NCBI RefSeq assembly: GCF_013307245.1 | Contig: NZ_CP028941.1 | Coordinates: 62,001-126,000, forward strand | Reading direction: 5' to 3' | Length of the DNA: 64,000 nucleotides | From: Polynucleobacter antarcticus | Lineage (GTDB): Bacteria; Pseudomonadota; Gammaproteobacteria; Burkholderiales; Burkholderiaceae | Shown: positions 41,335 through 49,048 of the stretch, one piece after another | Layout: each line of letters starts with the position of its first letter | Numbering within the stretch: position 1 is the stretch's first letter | Program-made: the position numbers and the translations under genes | Notes under the pieces: model-generated | What the model was told of the DNA's origin: nothing | Databases searched by the model: none | Seen by the model: the letters and a program-made list of their open reading frames with translations, nothing else

Positions 41335-42871
41335 ACAGCAGTGTGATTTTCTGAAAAAGTAGTATTGAGCCACTCACTCAGACGATCAAAGCGATAACGT
41401 CTTTGTCGTAAATTACCTTCTTGTTCTGGTTCACTACCCGCAAATACTTTGCCTGCTGATAATAGAGAGCGGCGCTGCTGAGTCGTATCAATCTGAATAA
41501 GTCGGGGTAATATTTTTGGCAGTTCATGCCGAATGTCCACCACAATGCAATGCTCATGTTGTAGCTGGCTGACCTCGCAAAGTAGCATCTCCGCTTTGCT
41601 CAAATGAAATTGATTGGCAATGATGAAGCGATGGCACATCAAGATCCATTCCTGATCTAGTTGATGCTCGGCATAATGATTGAGCACTCTATGTGCATGA
41701 GTGGCTAGACTATGCCATTCATTCACATCGGTATTGCTGACATTCTCTAAGACTTTAGAGAGGAGTTCTTTTGCTTCAGCTACCCCTTGTTGGTGTGCCT
41801 GCCAGATCCAATAAGAGGCTTGTAGACCGCGTACTTTTTCTTCGATCTTTTCGCGCTTGCGCCATAAATTAGCACCTCTCCGAAACTGCGCTTGGGCATG
41901 ACCTAAATCTGCAGCCATATCAAAACAGCGATCACTTTCTGCGGCGCTGTATCCAGAAAACTGGGGACGACGGTAAATCTCACCAAGCGCAAACCACGCA
42001 TTACGGTCACCATCTTTTGCTGCCATCTCTAACCAATAGGCAGCCTTCTTAAGCGAGATATTAGATTTAGCGAAAGTAGTAGCTTTGACAACATTGCCTA
42101 TATCTTGCAATTTTTTTTTAGGCTGTGCCAAGCGCAAACCTAGTGTCAATTTAGCTGCAGTCAGTCCAAGTTCAGCGGCCTGCACAAGAGCGGCCTCATT
42201 CTGATTAGAGACCCAAGCCTTCCAAAGCGAGGACAGAGTCTCATCTTTAGGCTGCAACTTCATTAAGAGATCTTTTGCTAACGCTGCAAACTCAGTATTG
42301 GACTCAGCTAAAGAAAGTAAAAATGCTTTGGCTGTTTTTTGCAGGGCTGGTAGATCAACAAGATCAACATCCTCTGAGTCGGTATGTGGATGACGCTTTA
42401 CTCCACCATTAGAGCCGCCATAGTTTTTGTAGTTTTTTAAGAGCCACTCACTAAGCTCCGCCTGTAGATTTTTTTATCTGGGTCAAGGAGTAACTCTGCA
42501 AGTTGCCATTGCGCAGCATGTCTTTCGGAGATATTGAGATTTGCCATCTGCCAAAAAGATTCCCAGCCAAAACTAAACGCTGAAGAATTGAGCGTGGCAG
42601 CCAAAGGAACGGCAGTAATTTGGCTTAAGATCTCAAGAGCAATAGGAGAATCCGCATCATCAGAGACGGGTTTAGCACTTTCTGAGCTTAAATTAGTAAG
42701 TGCTTGATTATAAATAGAAAAATAGGATTTCTCGAACCAAATTAAGGCATTGGAGGGCTGAATCGGCGTCCTAAATGCACCTGTTAAATACGCAGAGGCC
42801 ACACTTTGTTGCGCAGATACATCACCTAGTCGAGCAGATTGCAATATTTTTAAGAATTCACGGCTTGCCAT
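41331..42871 (-). CDS. Sel1/TPR-like repeat protein, frameshifted
   Basis: Two adjacent frames (42437-42871 and 41331-42263) belong together. Adding one A to the seven A's in the coding strand (T run 42469-42475) makes one 513-residue product, through LQAELSEWLLKNYKNYGG and across the gap with no stop. Helical repeats such as AAYWLEMAAKDGDRNAWFAL and ADLGHAQAQFRRGANLW resemble Sel1-like TPRs; similar AKLTLGLRLA and SAQQSVASAYLTGAF units occur at the ends. No signal peptide is seen. Sel1 proteins are scaffolds; the partner is unknown. An indel error or a true pseudogene are both possible. Confidence 0.8.
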
Positions 42872-42960
42872 ATGACAATTTTGACATTTAAGGCCCTAAA
42901 AGAACAGGAAACAAAGCCCTTGTTGCCCTCATACAACGAAGAAAGCCAAAAAACTGTCTT

Positions 42961-42987
42961 TTGACAAGCAAAAATAACCCCTACATA
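42961..42987 (+). promoter_or_regulatory. Candidate promoter of the porin gene
   Basis: TTGACA at 42961-42966 is a perfect -35 hexamer, and TACATA at 42982-42987 a fair -10 with 15-base spacing, shorter than ideal. It lies about 95 bases before the porin start in the only sizeable gap upstream. GGAG at 43068-43071 is the ribosome site. Confidence 0.4.
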
Positions 42988-43080
42988 CCCTGAACCCCAA
43001 ACTAGCCAAGCAAAACAAGCAAAATTCGTGAGTCCCAGTTTTTTATTGGGCGTTACTTTTAATTTATGGAGATTTAAAGA

Positions 43081-44364
43081 ATGAAAAAATCGCTATTCGC
43101 AATCGCTGCAGTAACAGCATTTGCTGGTGCAGCTCAAGCTCAGTCATCAGTGACTGTCTACGGTATTTTGGATGTGGGTTATGTTGGTGGCAACACCACC
43201 ACTAACAACTCAGCAGCAACATCGCCAACATCAAAAAATAATAAGGTAACTGGCAACCAGTTTGGACAAAATGCTGAGTCCACAAGCCGTTTGGGTTTCC
43301 GTGGTACAGAAGATTTAGGCAGTGGCTTGTCTGCTTTTTTCACAACTGAGTTCGCTCTAGCACCACAAGAAGCTGATATTTCTGGTAACTCCAATCTCGG
43401 TTTGCAAAATCGTCAAACTTTTGTTGGTTTGAAAAAGAATGGTATTGGTCAAGCTGCTATTGGTACACAGTACACAGGAATCCACACAGCTGTTGCTGCA
43501 ACTGACCCAGGTCAAGCAAACAACATGGTTGGTAACGTTATCTATTCATTTGGCTCAGGCGTAGCGACCTCCTCTTCTGGATCTACTGCGGCCCAAGGTA
43601 ACACTGTTGCCTATACAGTTCGTATGGCCAATGCATTGACAGTGCAGAGCGATGCAATGGCTGGTTTCCGTGTTAACGGTATGTTTGTGATGAATAACCA
43701 AACTACTACTGTTGGTACAACTGGCCTTACAGGCGGATCTGTAAATACTAATGGTTGGGGCTTAGGTGCTGACTACACGCTAAATAAATTCTATGCAACT
43801 GCGCAATATCAAGCATTCAAGCAGCAAGCTGAATTAGCTACAGCTGGAGCTCAGCCTTTCAATGGTGCAGGTGTTCTGCCAGTTACCCTGACTACTGATG
43901 CTGCAGCTACTACTGCTGGCGCTGTTGTTGGTACCAATACAACTGCAGTTAACGCTTCTCAAGGTCGTAACATTCAAGACAACCAGATGTACGCAGCAGC
44001 TACGTACGACTTTGGTATCTTGAAGGCATATGCACAATACGTTTCACGTAAAGCTACTGCAACTTACAATACAAATTACTACGGCAAGCGTTCTGCTGAG
44101 CAAATTGGTGTTCGTAGCTTTATCACACCAAAAATTGAAGGTTGGGCAAGTGCTGGTCTTGGACGTTATACAGCATATGGTGTTGGTTCTCCAACAGCAA
44201 ACTTTAATGCATGGCAGTTGGGAAGTAACTATTGGTTGAGCAAGCGTACAAACTTGTATGCAATCTATGGTTCAACAACCACAAGTAATTCCACTACTAC
44301 TACTGGCGCTCTTGTTAGCGGTAGTGCTCAGAACTACGCAGTTGGCGTACGTCACACTTTCTAA
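43081..44364 (+). CDS. Gram-negative porin (betaproteobacterial general porin family)
   Basis: The 427-residue outer-membrane protein has a signal peptide (MKKSLFAIAAVTAFAGAAQA, cleavage after AQA), then SSVTVYGILDVGYVGG, the classic start of Burkholderiales 16-strand porins. Family motifs SRLGFRGTEDLGSGLSAFF and LQNRQTFVGLKKNGIGQAAI follow, and it ends in the beta-signal YAVGVRHTF with terminal Phe. Repeated Thr/Asn/Ser-rich loops (residues 35-50, 160-180, 275-290) are surface loops. It is the trimeric channel for small solutes. Flanked by a promoter candidate and a strong terminator; its own transcription unit. Confidence 0.94.
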   Translation: MKKSLFAIAAVTAFAGAAQAQSSVTVYGILDVGYVGGNTTTNNSAATSPTSKNNKVTGNQFGQNAESTSRLGFRGTEDLGSGLSAFFTTEFALAPQEADISGNSNLGLQNRQTFVGLKKNGIGQAAIGTQYTGIHTAVAATDPGQANNMVGNVIYSFGSGVATSSSGSTAAQGNTVAYTVRMANALTVQSDAMAGFRVNGMFVMNNQTTTVGTTGLTGGSVNTNGWGLGADYTLNKFYATAQYQAFKQQAELATAGAQPFNGAGVLPVTLTTDAAATTAGAVVGTNTTAVNASQGRNIQDNQMYAAATYDFGILKAYAQYVSRKATATYNTNYYGKRSAEQIGVRSFITPKIEGWASAGLGRYTAYGVGSPTANFNAWQLGSNYWLSKRTNLYAIYGSTTTSNSTTTTGALVSGSAQNYAVGVRHTF

Positions 44365-44410
44365 TTGCCTGCTAACGCGAGTTAGCTGAAGATTAGTTTG
44401 GTATTAAATT

Positions 44411-44440
44411 AACCCACTGTGGCAACACAGTGGGTTTTTT
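44411..44440 (+). terminator. Rho-independent terminator after the porin gene
   Basis: AACCCACTGTG (44411-44421) pairs perfectly with CACAGTGGGTT (44426-44436) around a GCAA tetraloop, followed by four more T's. It lies 47 bases after the porin stop. Confidence 0.95.
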
Positions 44441-44465
44441 CTTTGTGAAGATTTTGTATTGCAGT

Positions 44466-44630
44466 TTAAGTCGTGGTGTTTAACGAAGCACGCTGCGCAT
44501 TCAACTTGATCCGCTGTTGACGTATACGTTCAGCCTTAACACGCTGCTGTGATTGCTTCACCTGTGCTTGCAGACTCTTGATGCGAGCCTGCTCTGGTGT
44601 TGGTGGATTGACGACTTCTGCAATGCGCAT
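44466..44630 (-). CDS. Small basic protein of unknown function (second of a pair)
   Basis: I do not recognise this 54-residue product. It starts MRIAEVVNPPTPEQARIKSL and is then an Arg/Gln/Lys-rich helix (SQQRVKAERIRQQRIKLNAQ) that looks like one long, positively charged helix. The ATG lies 1 base after the stop of the preceding small gene, so the two are probably translated together. The frame continues upstream but that part overlaps the neighbour. Confidence 0.55.
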   Translation of the reverse strand: MRIAEVVNPPTPEQARIKSLQAQVKQSQQRVKAERIRQQRIKLNAQRASLNTTT

Positions 44631-44631
44631 G

Positions 44632-44775
44632 CTAAATCGCCCGCGGCTGCGACACGATGTTGCCAGCACCATACACATGCTGCGCCAAACGTAATGCTGC
44701 GTCCGCACGTTCAGCATGTATGACAGTGTTGACAGCAATGCCTGCGACACGTACAGTGAGTTGATATTGTTTCAT
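44632..44775 (-). CDS. Small protein of unknown function (first of a pair)
   Basis: A 47-residue product starting MKQYQLTVRVAGIAVNTVIH, with ALRLAQHVYGAG in the second half. This reads like a small beta-beta-alpha fold. There is no clear Shine-Dalgarno site, and an in-frame ATG at 44835 is possible. The 1-base gap to the next small gene supports a two-gene unit. No function can be given. Confidence 0.5.
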   Translation of the reverse strand: MKQYQLTVRVAGIAVNTVIHAERADAALRLAQHVYGAGNIVSQPRAI

Positions 44776-44914
44776 ACACGTATTTATTGCTATAGCAGTT
44801 TCAGACAGCAGCAGAGTGAGCGACCATTTGTGCATAGTGTCTCACTCGCATGCTCAAGTTTTCTTACACATGCCATATTCGACACAAAACTCTGCGAATT
44901 CGGCGTGATTTCAA

Positions 44915-45364
44915 TCATTTAGCAAATGCTGCACGCAATATTGTAGCAGCTGATTCAATCTGCGCATCTAATTCTCCTGCTGTCACTGCAGCTTTGATGG
45001 TATCCAACACAGCAATCAAATCCCGTTCAGTACCCACTTCCACTGCTAACTTTTTTGGTGCAATTTCCAACACTCTGCTGCCATAGCGCACTGAGATTGC
45101 TAACTTGCCATTCGCAGCTGTAAACCACCAAGGTTTCACACGCACGTCTGTTTCAATCTGTTTACGTGCACCTGTTGTGACATCTGTGAATGTACGAAAA
45201 CGTTTGATGGTGAACTGACCACCTGATGCATGTGCACGTGCCAGTTCAGTTTGTTGCCATATGCGCCGTATCAGTTTATTGCGTCGTTGCACTTGCGGTG
45301 ACGCTTGTGTGGGTTTGCGTGCGTCTGTGAGTTTGAGTGTGCTTAATGCAGTTGCTGTAGTCAT
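44915..45364 (-). CDS. Conserved-looking hypothetical protein, 149 residues
   Basis: The product starts MTTATALSTLKLTDARKPTQ and contains RRNKLIRRIWQQTELARAHA, a mid-section with VKPWWFTAANGKLAISVRYG and a helical C-terminus (ELDAQIESAATILRAAF). AAAGGTAG lies 8 bases before the ATG, so translation is well supported. The pattern recalls a family annotated as DUF6641 in proteobacteria, but this is from memory and unverified. It is on the same strand as the two small genes downstream and divergent from the gene at 45530. Confidence 0.72.
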   Translation of the reverse strand: MTTATALSTLKLTDARKPTQASPQVQRRNKLIRRIWQQTELARAHASGGQFTIKRFRTFTDVTTGARKQIETDVRVKPWWFTAANGKLAISVRYGSRVLEIAPKKLAVEVGTERDLIAVLDTIKAAVTAGELDAQIESAATILRAAFAK

Positions 45365-45435
45365 GTTGTTCTACCTTTCTGTGTTTGTGTAGAGCAACTG
45401 TACGTTCGGTCAACATGCGAGGACAACCGATTTGC

Positions 45436-45447
45436 ACATGATCATGT
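45436..45447. promoter_or_regulatory. Perfect 12-bp palindrome between divergent small genes
   Basis: ACATGATCATGT reads the same on both strands and lies in the 165-base gap between the start codons of the divergent genes at 45364 and 45530. This is a typical place for a shared repressor or activator site. No binding protein can be named. Confidence 0.45.
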
Positions 45448-45529
45448 CAATTTCACCAAAATCACCTGCAAACACCTAATATTGCGTCAGATTTTGTAGT
45501 GCTTTGTTTGGTCAGTGCTAAATACTTGC

Positions 45530-45856
45530 ATGGATGATCGTACTTACGCACAACTCAAACGCACCAAACGCGATACTGCTCGCACTGACGTATGGATTGC
45601 ACAGCAAAAGATTACGCCTGAGCAGTTTGGTGATGTGGATACTGCAACAGCGCTGTTACAAGCGCAAAAGATTGCTCGCACCACACTCAAAGCGCATGCA
45701 GGATTGCTATGCTCCTACAACATTGCGGCATTAAATGCATTCTTGCAGAAAATGGCTTTTGGTAAGTCACGTAGTAAGTTGCGTGAACAGCATGCCCGTG
45801 CTGTATTTCGGATATGTGCGCAGGTCAATCGTAAGTTGTACAAACACAGCAGATAG
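45530..45856 (+). CDS. Small basic hypothetical protein, 108 residues
   Basis: Product starts MDDRTYAQLKRTKRDTARTD, followed by ITPEQFGDVDTATALLQAQK and a Lys/Arg-rich C-terminus (FGKSRSKLREQHARAVFRIC). It is predicted to be mostly helical and very basic, compatible with nucleic acid binding, but I do not recognise it. No Shine-Dalgarno site precedes the ATG; a TAAATA hexamer at 45519-45524 would make a leaderless start possible. GTG at 45515 is an alternative. It ends 35 bases before the structured-RNA candidate. Confidence 0.55.
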   Translation: MDDRTYAQLKRTKRDTARTDVWIAQQKITPEQFGDVDTATALLQAQKIARTTLKAHAGLLCSYNIAALNAFLQKMAFGKSRSKLREQHARAVFRICAQVNRKLYKHSR

Positions 45857-45891
45857 ACACTGCTAATAAAAGGTCAAAAACCCAGTATGTA

Positions 45892-46125
45892 ATATGACGG
45901 CTAATGACACTGGACTTGATGCACGACGCTGTGAAGTTAGTGCATAACACAAGGAGCCGCAAGATCACTGCAACAGCAAATCAATGCTGTTGCAGGTTGG
46001 AAGTTTGAATACATTGGTCTTCCGTTAAATCTTTTCACAGTCGTGTGCGAAAAGTAATGTCATGCCAATCAGCACGCGATGCGACAGTTATGTTGATTTA
46101 GTAATAAATCACATAGCCGTCGTAT
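45892..46125. ncRNA. Candidate structured RNA: 12-bp closing helix with five inner hairpins
   Basis: 45892-45903 pairs with 46114-46125 over 12 positions (11 Watson-Crick and one G-U if read on the + strand; core GACGGCTA/TAGCCGTC). Inside lie hairpins at 45919-45945 (ATGCAC/GTGCAT), 45968-45995 (perfect 11 bp, CTGCAACAGCA, loop AATCAA), 45999-46023 (GGAAG/CTTCC), 46031-46054 (CTTTTC+ACA with a 2-base bulge) and 46094-46111 (perfect 7 bp, loop GTAA). No convincing protein frame covers it. It does not match tmRNA, RNase P or 6S RNA as I know them. The G-U pair favours + strand transcription. Confidence 0.45.
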
Positions 46126-46677
46126 GACTTCAAGTTCTATCACCCAATCAACAAAACAACAAAGCAAAGACAAAAAAAAAGACAAAAAGAAAGAAAAGGA
46201 ATGTGTGAGTATGAGCGACAAGCGAATACGAAACACAAGCAAACGCAGTTTGCTTCATCATGTGTGTGATGTGTAGGTAGTTAGATATAAATCACCACCC
46301 AAAATGGATTTTGACATGCGAAAAAACTGCAGCAGCAAAATTACAGGATTACATTACCCGTTTGTGTGCGCCACAGCAGCAACACCTCAAATCACCTGCA
46401 CAAGCGCAGATCACGAAGCACAACAACACAACACCAGCGAGCACAACACGACTGCGCTACAGCGTGTTTTACGCAAGTTGCATGTACTGTAGTCAAAAAG
46501 CCACGATCTAATTACAGATACATACAGATTTGCAATAAATACATGACCAAATAGAACATACAAACTATTTGGTCCATGACGTAACCGCATGTTTTGTTAC
46601 AGATCACACTGTACAGGATGCGTTTTGAAAGCCGCAGTAGATAGTAGTGTCCTAGAAAAAACTAAAGCCTAGACCTA
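46126..46677. other. Intergenic stretch without a convincing gene, with hairpins and a purine tract
   Basis: About 550 bases with no frame I would call. Three overlapping frames of about 60 codons are open between 46304 and 46554, mainly because the sequence is CA-rich; none has a ribosome site or recognisable product. A purine run lies at about 46155-46200 (mostly A and G, including nine A's). Hairpins: AAGCAAAC/GTTTGCTT at 46237-46255 and GACCAAATAG/CTATTTGGTC at 46545-46574. No T run follows either. Its role is unknown; a decayed accessory gene is possible. Confidence 0.6.
46545..46574. repeat. 10-bp perfect inverted repeat
   Basis: GACCAAATAG (46545-46554) and CTATTTGGTC (46565-46574) are exact reverse complements around a 10-base A-rich loop; CAT/ATG pairing extends it after a one-base bulge. 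It lies 104 bases before the end of the protease gene. No terminator T run is present on either strand. Confidence 0.6.
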
Positions 46678-47847
46678 CTATTTCGCTGAAGCTGCCTTTG
46701 GCCTTTTGCCAATCTTAATTTCTACGCTGAGTTTTTTTCCTTTACGAAGTAATTCAATCTTCGCTTCATTGCCTGGCCCTAACTCTGCAATTTGATTTAA
46801 GAGTTGCTTAACATCTTTTGTACTTTGGCCATTGACAGAGGTGAGAACGTCACCCGCTTTAATGCCGCTTCGCTCTGCAGGGCCTCCTACTAACAGGCCT
46901 GATATCAGAACGCCTTGTGTATTGCCTACTAGCCCCAAAGACTCTGCGAGATCTTTAGAGAGGTTCTGAGGCTCAACGCCAATCCACCCTCTCGTCACTA
47001 CACCACTCTTGAGGATGGACTCCATCACTTGCTTTGCAAGGCTAATAGGGATGGCAAATCCAATACCCATAGACCCACCATTATTGGAGTAGATGGCAGT
47101 ATTAATTCCAATCAGATTACCTTTGGTATCTATCAGCGCACCACCAGAATTCCCAGGGTTAATTGCAGCATCTGTTTGAATAAAATTTTCAAAGGTATTG
47201 ATACCGACATGGTCTCTGCCTAATGCGGAGACAATACCCGATGTCACTGTCTGTCCAACACCAAAGGGGTTGCCAATAGCAAGGACCACATCACCGACAT
47301 GAACAGACTCTAGTCTTCCTAGGGTGATCGGCGTCGGCAGTTCTTTGGCATCAATTTTAAGAACCGCAATATCTGTTTCCGGATCGCTGCCAATGATCTT
47401 TGCTCTAAATTTTCTACCGTCCGCAAAAGCAACTTCAATCTCATCTGCATCACTAATGACATGGTGATTGGTGAGGATGATGCCATCAGCGCCGACAAGC
47501 ACACCGGAACCCAAGCTAGAACTCGGATCTACTTGGGGTGATTGATCCCCAAAATATTGTGAAAAAGGATCTGATGAATTTGGTTTAACGCCTTGACGTG
47601 TTTTTGCTTTGCTACTTTTATTGGTAAAAATATTGACGACTGCAGGCATCGAGTTCTTGACGGCCTCGTGATAAGAGCCGGGACTGAGCGAGCCATCATA
47701 GCTCGCTTCTTTTAGTAAAACCGGTCTGGATGACAGATCTGTAATTTCCTGGCTAATCCACTCTGGCTTTAAGTTGGCTGTGACAAACCAAGCAGCTAAC
47801 AAGACAGTGACGGCTTGGGCAAAAACAAGCCAGAGGCGATTAAACAT
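46678..47847 (-). CDS. DegS/HtrA-type membrane-anchored serine protease
   Basis: The 389-residue periplasmic protease has an N-terminal membrane anchor ([17 protein letters not shown], about 6-22), a trypsin-like domain with His-129 (LTNHHVIS), Asp-159 (ETDIAVLK) and Ser-234 ([11 protein letters not shown]), and one PDZ domain (about 290-375). This is the DegS-like layout, an envelope-stress protease. The start is set at ATG 47847 (MFNRLW), 8 bases after the restored mscL stop. As sequenced, the frame runs on into mscL only because of an indel in that gene. Confidence 0.9.
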   Translation of the reverse strand: MFNRLWLVFAQAVTVLLAAWFVTANLKPEWISQEITDLSSRPVLLKEASYDGSLSPGSYHEAVKNSMPAVVNIFTNKSSKAKTRQGVKPNSSDPFSQYFGDQSPQVDPSSSLGSGVLVGADGIILTNHHVISDADEIEVAFADGRKFRAKIIGSDPETDIAVLKIDAKELPTPITLGRLESVHVGDVVLAIGNPFGVGQTVTSGIVSALGRDHVGINTFENFIQTDAAINPGNSGGALIDTKGNLIGINTAIYSNNGGSMGIGFAIPISLAKQVMESILKSGVVTRGWIGVEPQNLSKDLAESLGLVGNTQGVLISGLLVGGPAERSGIKAGDVLTSVNGQSTKDVKQLLNQIAELGPGNEAKIELLRKGKKLSVEIKIGKRPKAASAK

Positions 47848-47855
47848 AGGGAGGA

Positions 47856-48288
47856 TTATTTCTTTAAGCTGTCGCGGATTTCGCGCAATAAGACTACGTC
47901 TTCGTGGGGTGGGGGGTGCTGGTGGTGTAGGAGGTTCATCCATTGCCCTTACTCTATTGACTATCTTCACCATTTGAAAGATCACAAAAGCTAACAAAAT
48001 AAAGTTGATGGCAATCGTAATGAAGTTGCCATAAGCAAAAATCGGCACCCCTGCTTTTTTGAGGGCATCAAAGGTGTAAGGAATGTTCTCGGGAACCTTG
48101 CCCAGGGCAATAAATAGGTTGGTAAAGTCAATATGACCCCCAAATAAACTCGAAATCAGCGGCATCACAATGTCGTTGACGAGAGAATCGACGATTTTTC
48201 CAAAAGCCCCGCCAATAATGACGCCAACGGCCAAATCAATCACATTACCCTTGACTGCGAATTCTCGAAATTCTTTTAAAACAGGCAT
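47856..48288 (-). CDS. mscL: Large-conductance mechanosensitive channel, frameshifted at the C-terminus
   Basis: MscL opens under membrane tension and saves cells from osmotic downshock. Residues 1-110 are typical: [20 protein letters not shown], then TM2 ([19 protein letters not shown]). After the proline-rich linker the frame runs into the downstream protease. Removing one base from the G6 run at 47911-47916 (or G4 at 47906-47909) restores the MscL cytoplasmic helix [15 protein letters not shown] and a TAA at 47856-47858, giving 143 residues, the normal length. It is divergent from petA. Confidence 0.92.
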
Positions 48289-48435
48289 TTATAGCTCCCT
48301 TTGCTCTTTTAAACGGCTCAACCGTCATTATCCCAAGATTAACCCTATTACTTTCTGCTTTACCCCACTTTTTACTTTAAAATCTTACCTTTAAGTATTT
48401 TCTATCTATAAATGCTCTTCCAAGGAATTTTGTAA

Positions 48436-49038
48436 ATGAGTGACAAGCCTAGTATGGACAAAGAACGCCGCAAATGGCTAATTGCTACTTCGGCGGTTGG
48501 TGGTGTTGGTGCGGCCGCAGCCATCTATCCTTTTGTTGATAGTTTTCAGCCCTCAGAGCGTGCTAAGGCCGCTGGAGCGGCTGTTGAGGTAGACATTAGC
48601 GGTATGCAACCCGATGAGATGAGAGTGGCCGAATGGCGTGGTAAGCCTGTTTGGGTGGTGCGTCGTACCCCTGAGCAAGTAGCAGAGCTCTCCAAGATTG
48701 ATGCTGAGCTGGCAGACCCCAATTCTTTAAGAGATCCAGCCCAATTTACCCCTCCGTATGCTCAAAACCAGTGGCGCTCTATTAAGCCGGAATACCTTGT
48801 TGTTGTCGGTATTTGTACGCATTTAGGCTGTTCACCAACCCCTATTCTGAAATCTGGCCCACAGCCTTCCGTTCCGAATGATTGGCCAGGCGGCTTCTTA
48901 TGCCCTTGCCACGGCTCGACATTTGATATTGCTGGTCGTGTCTACAAAAACAAACCCGCACCAGACAATCTTGAGGTGCCCCCCCACTATTACGTCAGTG
49001 ACACTGTGATTTTAGTCGGCGATCACAATAAGGCCTAA
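48436..49038 (+). CDS. petA: Ubiquinol-cytochrome c reductase iron-sulfur (Rieske) subunit
   Basis: The 200-residue Rieske protein has an N-terminal membrane anchor preceded by ERRKWLIATSAVGGVGAA, a Tat-like signal anchor, and the cluster motifs CTHLGCSP and CPCHGSTFD. It transfers electrons from ubiquinol to cytochrome c1 in complex III. First gene of petABC; ribosome site AAGGAA. TatABC at 39698-41334 likely exports it. Confidence 0.96.
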   Translation: MSDKPSMDKERRKWLIATSAVGGVGAAAAIYPFVDSFQPSERAKAAGAAVEVDISGMQPDEMRVAEWRGKPVWVVRRTPEQVAELSKIDAELADPNSLRDPAQFTPPYAQNQWRSIKPEYLVVVGICTHLGCSPTPILKSGPQPSVPNDWPGGFLCPCHGSTFDIAGRVYKNKPAPDNLEVPPHYYVSDTVILVGDHNKA

Positions 49039-49048
49039 GGAGAAATAA

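Noticed and set aside
41191..41373. Minus-strand frame opposite the tatC tail
   Set aside because: Its Ile/Phe-rich pattern is only the complement of the 18-bp repeats coding the TatC tail.
45892..46125. Retron msr-msd region
   Set aside because: The 12-bp closing repeat resembles retron a1/a2, but there is no reverse transcriptase gene within reach, and the conserved branching G context is not evident.
46150..46200. CRISPR or other repeat array in the A/G-rich stretch
   Set aside because: No regularly spaced direct repeats; it is simple purine-rich sequence. No CRISPR array or cas gene was seen in the window.
46304..46554. Three overlapping frames of about 60 codons
   Set aside because: They overlap one another in all three frames, lack ribosome sites and recognisable products, and are open mainly because of a CA-rich composition.
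46678..48288. A chimeric mechanosensitive channel-protease as a new protein class
   Set aside because: The alternative frame restores a perfectly normal MscL end, stop codon and separate protease start; three other homopolymer indels in the window make the error explanation far more likely.
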